Positions 17,688-26,297 of a stretch of 64,000 bases of DNA are shown in pieces. Under the pieces are notes generated by a model. That model saw only the letters and a list, made by a program, of their open reading frames with translations, made no database searches and had not been told where the DNA came from. How positions within the stretch are numbered: position 1 is the first letter of the stretch; the number at the start of each line of letters is the position of its first letter. A program made the translations under genes and the position numbers. Source of the DNA: WHSV01 sp050693935 (GTDB taxonomy: Bacteria > Actinomycetota > CADDZG01 > WHSQ01); assembly GCA_050693935.1 (NCBI GenBank), contig JBOGWU010000076.1:20900-84899 (forward strand), in the 5' to 3' direction.

Positions 17688-20600
17688 CTAGTCGAGCGAC
17701 GTCTCGTCCAGTCCCATTCGGTGAGCCGATGCGGCCGCCTCGACGCGGGTGCTAACGCCGAGCTTCGCCAGGATGTGGCTAACGTGGACGCTCGCCGTCT
17801 TGCGGCTGATGAACAAGGTGTCGGCTATTTGTTGGTTCGAGCGTCCGTCGGCGACGAGGCGAAGGACCTCGAGCTCGCGGGCGGTAAGACCCGCCGCACC
17901 GGTGCTCGGCGCGACCCCCGCCACGTCCAGACGCCCGCGCCGGGCGAGCGCCTCGATCTGATCGCGCAGAGGCTCCGCTCCCAGACGCAGAGCCACCTCG
18001 TGGGCCGCGCGCGCCTGCTCGACGGCCTCGTCTCGTTTCCCCTCCGCCAGCAGTGCCTCGGCCAGCCGCCAGCGGCACCTGGCTTCCTCGTAGATATAGC
18101 CATAGGTAAAGGCCCCGGCCGCGGCCGCCCAGCTCTTGGGGTCGGCGCGGCCCTCGAGCCGTCCCCACTCGGCTTCCGCTCGAGCCAGCCAGGCGACGGC
18201 TTCGGGTCCGATCTGGCGCCCCACCGAGCGCGTCTTTTCCTCGGCGGTGCGGCACTGGTCGAGGAGAGCCTGGCCCCTGGCCCGAGCCTCGGCGACCGCG
18301 CTCTCGTCTCCGTCGACGCGTGCCCTCTCCGCGCGTTCCGCCTCGGCGGCCAGCCCGAGGGTCGCGGGCCAGATCGCGCTGAGCTCCCAGGTTTCGTCGG
18401 ACGCGTCCAGCACGCTCAACGTGCTCCGTGCCATAGAGCGGGCGCCCTCCAAATCGCCCTGCCACAGGGCCAGGTCGGTGCCGCAGCCCCCCGCTAGGTA
18501 AGCCACCCAGGCGTCTTCGTTCCGAGCCGGCTCGAGCCGGCCAAGCCTCTCGACGGCGCGGTCGCGCCCTCGACCGACTTCGACGAACAGCGCGGCCGCC
18601 GACAGGGTCTCCGATCCGGCCATGCGGTCATCGAGCGCCGTGGCCAGGCGCTCCGCCTCGTCCCAGTCGCCCACCGCGTAATAGGCGAAGGAGCGCAGCG
18701 CACCCGAGTTGATCCCGTACTGGCTCCAGGAAAGACCCGTGCGTTCGGCTAGGGCGACCGACTCTTCGAGGGACGCGCAGGCCGCCGCAAGATTGCCGAC
18801 ATCGAGCTCGAGCGCACCGAGGCTGTGCTGGGCGCGGAGCTCCTGGACCCGCGCGCCGGCCCCTGCGGCGCGGGCCCGAGCCTTGCGGAGCAGGGAGCGG
18901 GCGACGTCGGCATTGTCGTGGCGCACCTCTAGAACGGCCAGCGTGACCAGTGCGTGGGTCTCGTCCTCGGGGGCGTTCACCTCCCTTGCCACGGTGAGCG
19001 CCTCGTCGCACCACTTCCTGGCCTCCTCGTAACAGCGGGCCCCCACCAGGGCTCGGGCGAGTCCGGCCGTAACTCGAGCGCGCAGCTCGGTCGGGGGCTG
19101 CGGCGGTACCAGCTCGACCGCCCGCCGGAAGCTGGCCAGGGTCTCGTCGGTCAACATGCCGGCCTGGTAGCGGTGCTCGCCCAGGCGCTCGTGGGCGAGG
19201 GCGGCGAGCAGGGCATCGTGGTCGGCGTCGATCGCGTCTACGGCCTCTTCGGCCAGACCGACGGCGCGCCGGAACTCTCCCGAGTTGCCGGCGGCCGCCG
19301 CCGCCCTCAACAACAGGGGAGCGCGTTCGATACCGGCAACGAGCGCGGCGTCCGGCACGTGCTCCCAGATCTCGATCGCCCGGGCGAGGTGGCCCAGGGC
19401 CTCCGCGGGAGCACTCACGGAGCTTGCCTCGGTCGCAGCTCTCACCAATGCGGCGAGGGCTCCGGGCAGGTCGTGGCTGGCCAGGCAATGATGGGCGAGC
19501 TCGGCGGCGTGTCCCGACTCGGCGAACAGGCGAGCGTAGGTGCCGTGAAGCCGGCTTCGTTCTCCCGGCAGCAGGTCCCCGTAGACGGTCTCCTGAAGCA
19601 GCGCGTGCCGGAATCGGTAGGTCTCTGCCACCGGGTCGGCGACCATCACCTGGCCGGCGATGGCCTCGCGGAGGCTCGCCTCGAGCTCCGCCTCGGGCTG
19701 GCCGGCCGCCGCGACGAGCCGTCGATGGCTGACCCGCCGGCCTGCCACGGACGCGACCTTCAGGAGCTCCTGGGCGGGCTGGGAGAGGCCCTCGATGCGG
19801 TCACGCAGCACGTCGGCCAGGGCTTCCGGGAGCACTACCTCGGCGGACATCGCGCCGGCCGCCACGAGCTCTTCGGAGAAGAAGGCGTTGCCCTCGGAGC
19901 GGGTGAGGATGCGATCCACGGCCGCCGCATCGACCCTCTCACCCACCAACGCCTCCAGGTGCGCGGTGAGCTCCAACCGGTTGAACGGCGGGAGGTCGAT
20001 CCGCTCGATATCAGAGATTCGGACCAGCTCGCCCAACAGCGGGCGTAGTGGATGCCGCCGGTGAAGCTCGTCCGAGCGATAGCTGGCGATAAGGGTCAAT
20101 CGTCCCGACCGAAGGGTCCGTACCAGGAAGGAGAGCAGGTGGCGCGTCGACTGATCCGCCCAATGAATGTCCTCGACCACCAGCACGAGCGGGGCGAGCT
20201 CGGACAAGCGAATGAGAAGCGACTGAACTCCTCCGAAGAGCTCCACCTGCTCGAATTCATCGCTGGGGGGTGGTGGAGGCGAGCCTCTGTCGCCACCGGG
20301 GGTGGGGAGGAGCCGGCCGAGCGTGGGGACGAGGCCGACCAGAGAGTCCACGAGCTCGGCCTCGTCGGGTTGAGAGCCCAGGTCGCGAAACGCGTCCACG
20401 AAGGGCACGTATGGAAGTCCGACGTCTCCGGTCTCCATGCAGCCGCCGACGAGTACCCGCATACCTCTTTGTTTGGCCAGGTCGGTGAGCTCGGCCAGGA
20501 GTCGAGTCTTGCCCACCCCTGCATCGCCGGCCACTAGTCCTACGGCGCGCTCACCTTTCTCGGCCCGCTCGAGAAGCTCCGAGAGACGGCCGAGCTCATC

Positions 20601-20729
20601 GGTCCGGCCGATGAACGTAGCGCTGGGTGCGATCGCGATGCTGGCAAGTATCCCACCCCGAAATCCCGAAAACGAGAGCGGGCCCGGGGGATTCGGCCCG
20701 CTCTCGTTTTCTCGCTCGATGACCTCCAA
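17688..20729 (-). CDS. Large ATPase/TPR LuxR-family (LAL) transcriptional regulator
   Basis: 1013-aa regulator. Seen: an AAA ATPase module (TFIGRTDELGRLSELLE at 38-54, Walker A AGDAGVGKT at 67-75, Walker B LVLVVEDIHWADQS), a long TPR-like helical region (about 400-930) and a C-terminal LuxR helix-turn-helix (LTARELEVLRLVADGRSNQQ, then ISRKTASVHVSHILAKLGVS). No ATG or GTG exists in frame before the ATPase domain; the only candidate is TTG 20729, which abuts the stop of a 51-aa gene and lies upstream of a 17-bp hairpin, so residues 7-22 are encoded by the hairpin. The inducer is unknown. Coupled translation or attenuation is possible. Confidence 0.9.
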   Translation of the reverse strand: MEVIERENESGPNPPGPLSFSGFRGGILASIAIAPSATFIGRTDELGRLSELLERAEKGERAVGLVAGDAGVGKTRLLAELTDLAKQRGMRVLVGGCMETGDVGLPYVPFVDAFRDLGSQPDEAELVDSLVGLVPTLGRLLPTPGGDRGSPPPPPSDEFEQVELFGGVQSLLIRLSELAPLVLVVEDIHWADQSTRHLLSFLVRTLRSGRLTLIASYRSDELHRRHPLRPLLGELVRISDIERIDLPPFNRLELTAHLEALVGERVDAAAVDRILTRSEGNAFFSEELVAAGAMSAEVVLPEALADVLRDRIEGLSQPAQELLKVASVAGRRVSHRRLVAAAGQPEAELEASLREAIAGQVMVADPVAETYRFRHALLQETVYGDLLPGERSRLHGTYARLFAESGHAAELAHHCLASHDLPGALAALVRAATEASSVSAPAEALGHLARAIEIWEHVPDAALVAGIERAPLLLRAAAAAGNSGEFRRAVGLAEEAVDAIDADHDALLAALAHERLGEHRYQAGMLTDETLASFRRAVELVPPQPPTELRARVTAGLARALVGARCYEEARKWCDEALTVAREVNAPEDETHALVTLAVLEVRHDNADVARSLLRKARARAAGAGARVQELRAQHSLGALELDVGNLAAACASLEESVALAERTGLSWSQYGINSGALRSFAYYAVGDWDEAERLATALDDRMAGSETLSAAALFVEVGRGRDRAVERLGRLEPARNEDAWVAYLAGGCGTDLALWQGDLEGARSMARSTLSVLDASDETWELSAIWPATLGLAAEAERAERARVDGDESAVAEARARGQALLDQCRTAEEKTRSVGRQIGPEAVAWLARAEAEWGRLEGRADPKSWAAAAGAFTYGYIYEEARCRWRLAEALLAEGKRDEAVEQARAAHEVALRLGAEPLRDQIEALARRGRLDVAGVAPSTGAAGLTARELEVLRLVADGRSNQQIADTLFISRKTASVHVSHILAKLGVSTRVEAAASAHRMGLDETSLD
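20668..20711 (-). terminator. Perfect 17-bp hairpin, terminator or attenuator
   Basis: GAAAACGAGAGCGGGCC (20668-20684) and GGCCCGCTCTCGTTTTC (20695-20711) are exact complements with a 10-base loop; TTTT ends the stem, giving an intrinsic-terminator look on both strands. It begins 19 bases after the stop of the 51-aa gene and lies inside the 5' coding part of the LAL regulator. It could end most transcripts after the small gene and limit expression of the regulator. Confidence 0.75.
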
Positions 20730-20885
20730 CTATTGGGCGGGGGCTCGCTGGAGCCTTCTCGCATCCACTCTCCGTCGGTGAGCCTGCTGGTTCCGGTTTC
20801 TCCGTGCCAGTCGCTGCTTCGCAGCGTCCTTGTGGAGATCTTCGATGTGCTGCCTGACGAATACCTCTGCCAGTGCTGGGTGCAT
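20730..20885 (-). CDS. 51-aa basic protein upstream of LAL regulator
   Basis: A short gene: ATG at 20885, preceded by GGAGGAAG with 4-9 base spacing, stop TAG at 20730-20732. The product starts MHPALAEVFVRQHIEDLHKD and continues with an Arg-rich tail (KQRLARRNRNQQAHRRRVDARR). I recognise similar short actinobacterial proteins (MHP...RxxxLRxxA, then basic tail) of unknown function. The stop codon touches the TTG start of the LAL gene. It may encode a small regulatory protein or work as a leader peptide for the hairpin that follows. Confidence 0.65.
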   Translation of the reverse strand: MHPALAEVFVRQHIEDLHKDAAKQRLARRNRNQQAHRRRVDARRLQRAPAQ

Positions 20886-21217
20886 CGTGCTTCCTCCTTC
20901 GTCGGGTTCGTTATGAGGAAGCTACGAGTAAGGCGGGTGGCTCCACATCGGGCTGCGTGCTTATATCGGGCGCTTGGGGTCTTACTTCCGGCGGGAATCC
21001 AAGGGGCGCTCTAAGCCACTCCGTGGGGGCCTGAGGGCGTCATCGCCCGCCCGACCCCTTTCTTTGGTGCGAGATGATCGGATGGCGATCATCTGGACGC
21101 AGAGATTGAGTGGGCTGCCCTTTGGTCGTCAGAGGCGGCCGACCATGACGAAATTCGCATGAACCCTGGGACCACCTACTCCGTATAACTGCGAAACCCA
21201 TCAGGGAGGTGTTGGTC
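20886..21217. other. Divergent intergenic region
   Basis: 332 bases between the 51-aa gene (minus) and the COG4315 lipoprotein (plus). It holds an ECF-type promoter for the plus-strand operon (separate entry) and GGGAGGT, the Shine-Dalgarno sequence of 21218. The promoter of the minus-strand pair must also be here but no clear -35/-10 was found. No RNA gene recognised. Confidence 0.6.
21160..21187 (+). promoter_or_regulatory. Probable ECF-sigma promoter
   Basis: TGAACC at 21160-21165 and CGTATA at 21182-21187, separated by 16 bases. The GAAC/CGT pair at this spacing is the usual ECF signature. Transcription would begin about 25 bases before the ATG at 21218. The operon it drives encodes an ECF factor, so autoregulation is likely. 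Confidence 0.55.
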
Positions 21218-21715
21218 ATGCGTCGGATCTTGGCGCTCGTTGCTGCATCTGCGCTCCTGTTTGCGGCCTGTGGAGGCGAGGATGCGGAGCCTTCGGAGGC
21301 TGGTGGAGGACAGGAAGCCCAAGAAGAGGTTGCGGCCACGATCGAGGTGGATAGCTCGGACCTCGGTGACATCCTGGTCGACGCCGATGGCAACACTCTT
21401 TACATGTTCATGCCCGACCAAGAGGCGGGTGAGCCCACCTGCTACGACGACTGCGCCGAGGCCTGGCCCGCGCTCGAGGCGACGGGTGATCTGACGGCAG
21501 GAGAAGGTCTCGACCAGTCCCTGTTGGCGTCGGCGGAGCGCACCGACGGCACGACCCAGGTGAGCTACAACGATCTACCCCTTTACTACTTCTCTGGTGA
21601 CGAGGCTGCGGGCGACGTAAACGGGCAGGCGCTCAACGATGTCTGGTGGGTGATGTCGGCTGAGGGCGAGCCGATCCAGGATAAGCAAACAAGCTCCAGG
21701 GACGACGACTACTAG
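21218..21715 (+). CDS. COG4315-type secreted-repeat lipoprotein
   Basis: 165-aa lipoprotein. Seen: signal peptide and lipobox LLFAAC with Cys at about residue 18, then a Glu-rich spacer and two secreted-repeat units: ILVDADGNTLYMFMPD followed by CYDDCAEAWPAL, and later VSYNDLPLYYFSGDEAAGDVNGQAL. ATG 21218 follows GGGAGGT; a GTG 9 bases upstream is less suitable. First gene of an operon with an ECF factor, zinc-finger anti-sigma and SMP-30-like protein, the gene order often seen with this lipoprotein. Function unknown. Confidence 0.88.
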   Translation: MRRILALVAASALLFAACGGEDAEPSEAGGGQEAQEEVAATIEVDSSDLGDILVDADGNTLYMFMPDQEAGEPTCYDDCAEAWPALEATGDLTAGEGLDQSLLASAERTDGTTQVSYNDLPLYYFSGDEAAGDVNGQALNDVWWVMSAEGEPIQDKQTSSRDDDY

Positions 21716-21749
21716 GCGGGGTCGCCGTCCCGGACGTAACATCATTTCA

Positions 21750-22307
21750 ATGTGGAAGCTGTCTGACGAGTCGCTACTCGCGGGGTTCGCCTCGAAGGAC
21801 CCCGAGGTAACCGCGGCTTTCGTACGCCGCTTCCAGGGTCGCGTGTTCGGGCTCGCGCTGACCATCGTGAAGGATGCCGCGGTGGCGGAGGAGATCGCTC
21901 AGGAGACGATGGCGCGGGCATGGGAGCACGCCGGTGCATACGACTCGCGCAAGGGGCGGGTCGATACCTGGCTGCTGACCATCGCCCGCAATCTCTCCAT
22001 CGATGCACGGCGCGTGCGATCGCGTGAGGTCACCACCTATGACGACTCGGCGCTGTTACAGATCATCAGCTCGGAGCCGGATCCGGAAGGGAGAGGTGTG
22101 CTCGCCGACGAGAAGAGACGCCTCCACGAGGCGATCGTCGGGCTGTCCGAGGAGCAGCGCCGGGCGCTGCTGCTTGCTACCTTTCGGGGTTTTTCCGGCA
22201 AGGAGATCAGCGAAGCAGAGGGCATTCCGCTCGGCACGGCCAAGACCCGTCTCCACGCGGCGATGCTCAACCTGCGTGAAGCACTCGAGGTGAGTCGTGA
22301 CCAGTAA
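21750..22307 (+). CDS. ECF sigma factor (SigK-like)
   Basis: 185-aa extracytoplasmic-function sigma factor. Seen: region 2 (VTAAFVRRFQGRVFGLALTI, then AVAEEIAQETMARAWEHA, then VDTWLLTIARNLSIDARR) and region 4 (LSEEQRRALLLATFRGFSGK, then EGIPLGTAKTRLHAAMLNLREAL). It overlaps the anti-sigma gene by 11 bases, the usual sigma/anti-sigma arrangement. Probably drives its own operon from the promoter at 21160-21187 in response to an envelope or redox signal. Confidence 0.9.
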   Translation: MWKLSDESLLAGFASKDPEVTAAFVRRFQGRVFGLALTIVKDAAVAEEIAQETMARAWEHAGAYDSRKGRVDTWLLTIARNLSIDARRVRSREVTTYDDSALLQIISSEPDPEGRGVLADEKRRLHEAIVGLSEEQRRALLLATFRGFSGKEISEAEGIPLGTAKTRLHAAMLNLREALEVSRDQ

Positions 22308-22971
22308 GCCGGAGTGCCCCGAAATCCGCCCGTTGCTGGCCGAGCTGGCGCTTGGAACGCTCACCGGCCATGACCGGGGCCGGGCGCTCGAGCATCTCGG
22401 CACCTGCGTGGACTGCCGGCGCGAGCTCCAATCGCTCAGTGAGGTCGCCGACGAAATGCTCGTGCTGGCGCCCTCTGCTGAGCCACCGATGGGCTTCGAG
22501 TCCCGTGTGCTCGAACGCGTCGGCGCAACGCGGCGCGCACGACTGCGCGAAAGAAGATGGGTCGCGGTTGTGGCCGCCGCGCTGGTCGCGGCGTTGATTG
22601 GAGGCGCGGCCGTTTACGCGGCCGGAGCCGCGGATCGCGAGCTCGCGGGCAGCTACCGGGCAACGCTGGCGGTGGCCGACGGCGAGTACTTCGCAGCGCG
22701 GCCGTTGGAGAGCGGAGATGGTTCCGAGGCCGGGCACGTCTTCGGGTACCAGGGTTCACCGTCGTGGGTTTTCTGTGTCGTGCGCGCCGCGGAGGGGACC
22801 TACGACATCGAGATCACGGCAATCGGCGGCGACACTTGGAGTGCCGGCGAGATGCAGATAGAAGAGGGGAAGGGAACCTGGGCTCAGCCGTTGGGCGTGG
22901 ACCTGCACGACGTGCTGCGTTTCCGTCTGGTCGATCGTTCGACCGGCGAAACCCTGGTTGCGACCTGGTAA
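22297..22971 (+). CDS. Membrane-anchored zinc-finger anti-sigma factor
   Basis: 224-aa single-pass membrane protein. Seen: an N-terminal anti-sigma domain with the zinc motif H-x3-C-x2-C (HLGTCVDC, about 30-37), a basic stretch, one transmembrane helix (WVAVVAAALVAALIGGAAVY, about 88-107), and an extracytoplasmic domain (about 110-224) containing SWVFCVVRAAEGTYDIEI. GTG start overlapping the sigma gene. It should hold the ECF factor inactive until an external signal causes its release. Confidence 0.88.
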   Translation: MTSKPECPEIRPLLAELALGTLTGHDRGRALEHLGTCVDCRRELQSLSEVADEMLVLAPSAEPPMGFESRVLERVGATRRARLRERRWVAVVAAALVAALIGGAAVYAAGAADRELAGSYRATLAVADGEYFAARPLESGDGSEAGHVFGYQGSPSWVFCVVRAAEGTYDIEITAIGGDTWSAGEMQIEEGKGTWAQPLGVDLHDVLRFRLVDRSTGETLVATW

Positions 22972-23016
22972 TGAAACGTCCATTGCCACACCGCACCTAT
23001 GCGAGAGGGGAGAATC

Positions 23017-23958
23017 ATGGCTTCAGCCGTTCGAAGGTCTCGTGCCATCACGGGAGTGGTGGTGATGATGCTTCTGGTTCTGACCGTCACCATCCCGCAG
23101 ACTGCCGGAGCCCGTTCCCGACCCAAGATCATCCCGCTACCGGACGGTTTCCAGCCCGAGGGCATCGCGACGAAGAATACTCACTTCTTCGCAGGCTCTC
23201 TGGTCGATGGCGCCATCTTCAAGGGCAGTCTGCGAAGCGGCGAGGGCGACATCTTCGTGCCTGGTATGCCTGGAAGAGTCGCGGTCGGTCTGTCGGTCCG
23301 CAGGAACGTGCTGTTCGTTGCCGGAGGTCCAACTGGTGACGGATATGCCTACAACACGAGGACAGGCAGGGACCTTGGCGTCTTCGACCTGACCGACGCC
23401 GAGCCGACCTTCGTCAACGACGTCATCACCACTCGCAAGGCGGCGTGGTTCACGGACTCCTTCAATCAGCAGCTCTACAAGGTGCCCATCAGGGACCGGG
23501 GAGAGTTCGGTCGGCCCAAGACCGTGCCTCTGACCGGCGAAATCGTCTTCGTGCCGGGCGAGTTCAATGCCAACGGCATCGAGGCGGGTCCCCTGGGCAA
23601 GCGGTTGATCGTCGTTCAAAGCAACACCGGGCAGTTGTTCAACGTCAAGCCCCGCACCGGAGAGGCCACGGAGGTAGATCTCGGAGGGGAGTCGGTACCG
23701 AGCGGGGACGGCATCCTTCTCGATCGCGGCCGTGGGTTGTGGGTTATGCAGAACGCGATCGATACGGTGACGTTGGTAGACCTCGATTCCGACCTCGAGT
23801 CGGGTGAGGTGGTGAGTCGCACCACCGACAAGGACTTCGACGTGCCCACGACCGTGGCCAAGTCCGGCAACTACCTGGCGATTGTCAACGCACGCTTCGA
23901 GGAGTCGCCGCCGGAGACGAAGGAGTACTGGGTTACTCAGATTCGCAAACCGCGGTAG
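23017..23958 (+). CDS. Secreted SMP-30-like beta-propeller protein
   Basis: 313-aa protein with a signal peptide (MASAVRRSRAITGVVVMMLL, cleavage near residue 35) followed by a six-bladed-propeller-like repeat region: IPLPDGFQPEGIATKNTHFF, VNDVITTRKAAWFTDSFNQQ, GEFNANGIEAGPLGKRLIVV and GDGILLDRGRGLWVMQN. Members are often labelled SMP-30/gluconolactonase or superoxide dismutase without support. The ATG at 23017 follows GAGAGGGGAG. Last gene of the ECF operon, so it is probably an exported stress product. Confidence 0.78.
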   Translation: MASAVRRSRAITGVVVMMLLVLTVTIPQTAGARSRPKIIPLPDGFQPEGIATKNTHFFAGSLVDGAIFKGSLRSGEGDIFVPGMPGRVAVGLSVRRNVLFVAGGPTGDGYAYNTRTGRDLGVFDLTDAEPTFVNDVITTRKAAWFTDSFNQQLYKVPIRDRGEFGRPKTVPLTGEIVFVPGEFNANGIEAGPLGKRLIVVQSNTGQLFNVKPRTGEATEVDLGGESVPSGDGILLDRGRGLWVMQNAIDTVTLVDLDSDLESGEVVSRTTDKDFDVPTTVAKSGNYLAIVNARFEESPPETKEYWVTQIRKPR

Positions 23959-23992
23959 ACGCTGAGATCCACCGGCGAGGGGTGTTCCCGGA

Positions 23993-24472
23993 TCAGGGCA
24001 CAGAGGTCAAAAAGATGCCGAGAATCACGCCGAAGATGACATGCGCTCCAAGCGCGACAAGGGGCGTCTCTCTGCCGTAGTTCAACGCCAGAAGGCCGGG
24101 GGGCTCAAGGACGTTATCGAGTTCGGGACCCGCTCGCTCCGAGGCCATGCGTGAGTTAACGCCGGGGAGCAGCGGGATGATCAACGTCAGCGCCGCAACT
24201 CCGTGGAACGCTCCAAAGATCGCCCCCAGCCACCAAGCGGCTCGATCGAGCAGCGCGAATCCCGCGGCGTAGAACAGGGCGAAGAACTGCCCGTTGAGAA
24301 GATGAACAAAGAATCCAATCACCCTGGCCCGATCAGAGTCCCCAACGAACATGGTGCCGAGCATCATCGGTATGTCCATGCGGGTTAGGCCGGCAAGTTG
24401 GGCGCCCACCATCAGCGCGGTGAGTGCGACGGTTGCACCGAACCCGAACGTCGCCCAGCCGGCCCAGTCCAT
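23993..24472 (-). CDS. Polytopic membrane protein of unknown function
   Basis: 159-aa protein with about four transmembrane helices: WATFGFGATVALTALMVGAQ, a helix around GFFVHLLNGQFFALFYAAGF, the segment LGAIFGAFHGVAALTLIIPL and the C-terminal GAHVIFGVILGIFLTS. Conserved-looking His residues sit in the second, third and last helices. The ATG shares one base with the stop of the upstream glucoamylase-like gene (TGATG), so it is co-translated with it. No family name known to me. Confidence 0.65.
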   Translation of the reverse strand: MDWAGWATFGFGATVALTALMVGAQLAGLTRMDIPMMLGTMFVGDSDRARVIGFFVHLLNGQFFALFYAAGFALLDRAAWWLGAIFGAFHGVAALTLIIPLLPGVNSRMASERAGPELDNVLEPPGLLALNYGRETPLVALGAHVIFGVILGIFLTSVP

Positions 24473-26274
24473 CACGCCACCACCGATCCCGGCACGAGCT
24501 CTGCCGCTTGCAACGCGAGGGCAGCCTGAACGAGCGCGGCGTGAGTGAAGGCTTGGGGATGATTGCCGAGGAACCGGCCGGTGGTGGGGTCGATCTCCTC
24601 GCTGAGCAGACCCGTGTCGTTCGCCAATCCCAACAGGCGCTCGAAGAGCCGGCCGGCCTCTTCGACCCTGCCCATACGCGCCTGTGCTTGGACGAGCCAG
24701 AACGAGCAGGGGAGGAAGGCGCCCTCTTGTCCTTCGAGGCCGTCCACTCCCGGCGGGTAGCGGTAGAGCAGCCCCTTGCCTGCGTCGAGCTCCCGCTGGA
24801 TGGCCGCTACCGTCCCGGCGACGCGCGGTGACGCCTCATCCTCAAACTCCAACACCGGCAAGAGCAGAAGGGCCGCGTCGACGTGCTCCGAGCCGTAGCT
24901 CCAAACGTAGGTGTTGCGCTCGAGATTGAAGCCCCTGGCTCGTATTTCTGCGGCGAGAGCGGCTCTCTCGGTGTTCCAACGGCGTTGGCGGCGCGCCCTC
25001 ACCGGGTGACTCCGGCTGATGCGGATGGCACGGTCCAATGCGAGCCACGCCATGAGCTTGGAGTGCACGTAGTGACGCGGCTCCCCTCGCACCTCCCAGA
25101 TCCCTGCGTCCGGGTCCTTCCACCTCCTGGACACGAAGTCGGCGAAACCCGCAACCGTGCGTCGCGTTTCAGGCTGGAGCCGGGCTCCCGACCTCGACAG
25201 CAACCAGGCGGCGTCCACCACCCACCCGTAGACATCGAGCTGATGCTGGGAGCTCGCCGCGTTTCCGATCCTTACCGGCCGGCTGTCCTCGTATCCGGGC
25301 AGTTCGTCGAGGCTCCTTTCTACCGGGCCGGGTTTTCCGTAGATCGTGTAGAGCACCTCGAGGCGAGGACGTGTTAGCCGGCTTGCGTGCAAAAGCCAAT
25401 GCATGAACGAGCGAGCTTCTTCGGTCTTTCCCACGCCGAGGAACGCACCGATCCCGATGCTCGCGTCGCGCGGCCACGACAACCGGTAGTCCCAGTTCCT
25501 TGCACCGCCTTCGGCCTCGGGTAAAGACGTGGTTGCTGCGGCGACGGGTGCGCCGGAAGGGGAGTAGGTGAGTAGACGCAGCGTGATCAGGCTGCGTACG
25601 ACTGCGTCGCGGAACTCACCGCCGTACTTCAGACCCTCCGACCACCGGCGCCACCATGAATCAGTTCGTTCTAGCTCCGCAAAGGCGGCGTCGGGGTGGA
25701 TCAGTACGAGCGGCGCGCGATCCGCCATGGTCATGACGAGGGTCAACTGCTCTCCATGGCGAAGCTCGATGGCTCGCTCCTCACCCGGCCTAAGGCCGAG
25801 ATCCGGTTGCGAACGCAACCCGACCGCCAACGAGCCCCAAGTACAGACGAGTTCGCCGTTGCGTCTCTCCGACCGCGGGGAGTGCCCGGGAAGCCCAAGC
25901 TTTGGATCGAAGGTCAGCCGCATGGTGGCTTTTCCAGCTGTGCACTGCACTCGCCTAACGAGGACGGCTTGAGGAAGAAGCCTCGTCTTGACGTCCAGGA
26001 CCATCCCTTCGATGAGAACGAGTTCTCCAGTTTCGGTCTGCCAGGTCGTTTCGAGGACGGCCGAATCGCGGCGATAGGCGCGCGACGTGGATCTCAATCT
26101 CTCCGGATCGATGATGAAGCGGCCCGCGCGTTCGCCTCCGACCAGGCGGCCAAAGATCGGATCGGAGTCGAATCGGGGCACGCATAACCAGTCGATCGAT
26201 CCCTGTGCGGAGCACAGCGCGGCCGTTCTCGTATCCCCAATGAGTGCGTAGTCGGCAATCGGTGTGTGTTCCAT
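24472..26274 (-). CDS. Glycoside hydrolase family 15 protein (glucoamylase/trehalase-like)
   Basis: 600-aa cytosolic enzyme. Seen: the N-terminal pattern PIADYALIGDTRTAALCSAQ followed by GSIDWLCVPRFDSDPIFG, a beta-sandwich domain to about residue 230, and an (alpha/alpha)6 barrel with NWDYRLSWPRDASIGIGAFL (about 275-294), GYEDSRPVRIGNAASSQHQL, and EGQEGAFLPCSFWLVQ. In Actinomycetota such proteins include trehalases and glucoamylases; which one cannot be told. The frame extends upstream 84 bases, but the family starts at EHTPI. It is followed by a coupled membrane protein and preceded by an SDR gene, 23 bases away. Confidence 0.88.
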   Translation of the reverse strand: MEHTPIADYALIGDTRTAALCSAQGSIDWLCVPRFDSDPIFGRLVGGERAGRFIIDPERLRSTSRAYRRDSAVLETTWQTETGELVLIEGMVLDVKTRLLPQAVLVRRVQCTAGKATMRLTFDPKLGLPGHSPRSERRNGELVCTWGSLAVGLRSQPDLGLRPGEERAIELRHGEQLTLVMTMADRAPLVLIHPDAAFAELERTDSWWRRWSEGLKYGGEFRDAVVRSLITLRLLTYSPSGAPVAAATTSLPEAEGGARNWDYRLSWPRDASIGIGAFLGVGKTEEARSFMHWLLHASRLTRPRLEVLYTIYGKPGPVERSLDELPGYEDSRPVRIGNAASSQHQLDVYGWVVDAAWLLSRSGARLQPETRRTVAGFADFVSRRWKDPDAGIWEVRGEPRHYVHSKLMAWLALDRAIRISRSHPVRARRQRRWNTERAALAAEIRARGFNLERNTYVWSYGSEHVDAALLLLPVLEFEDEASPRVAGTVAAIQRELDAGKGLLYRYPPGVDGLEGQEGAFLPCSFWLVQAQARMGRVEEAGRLFERLLGLANDTGLLSEEIDPTTGRFLGNHPQAFTHAALVQAALALQAAELVPGSVVA

Positions 26275-26297
26275 CAGCCCGGTCCGCAATCGATGCG

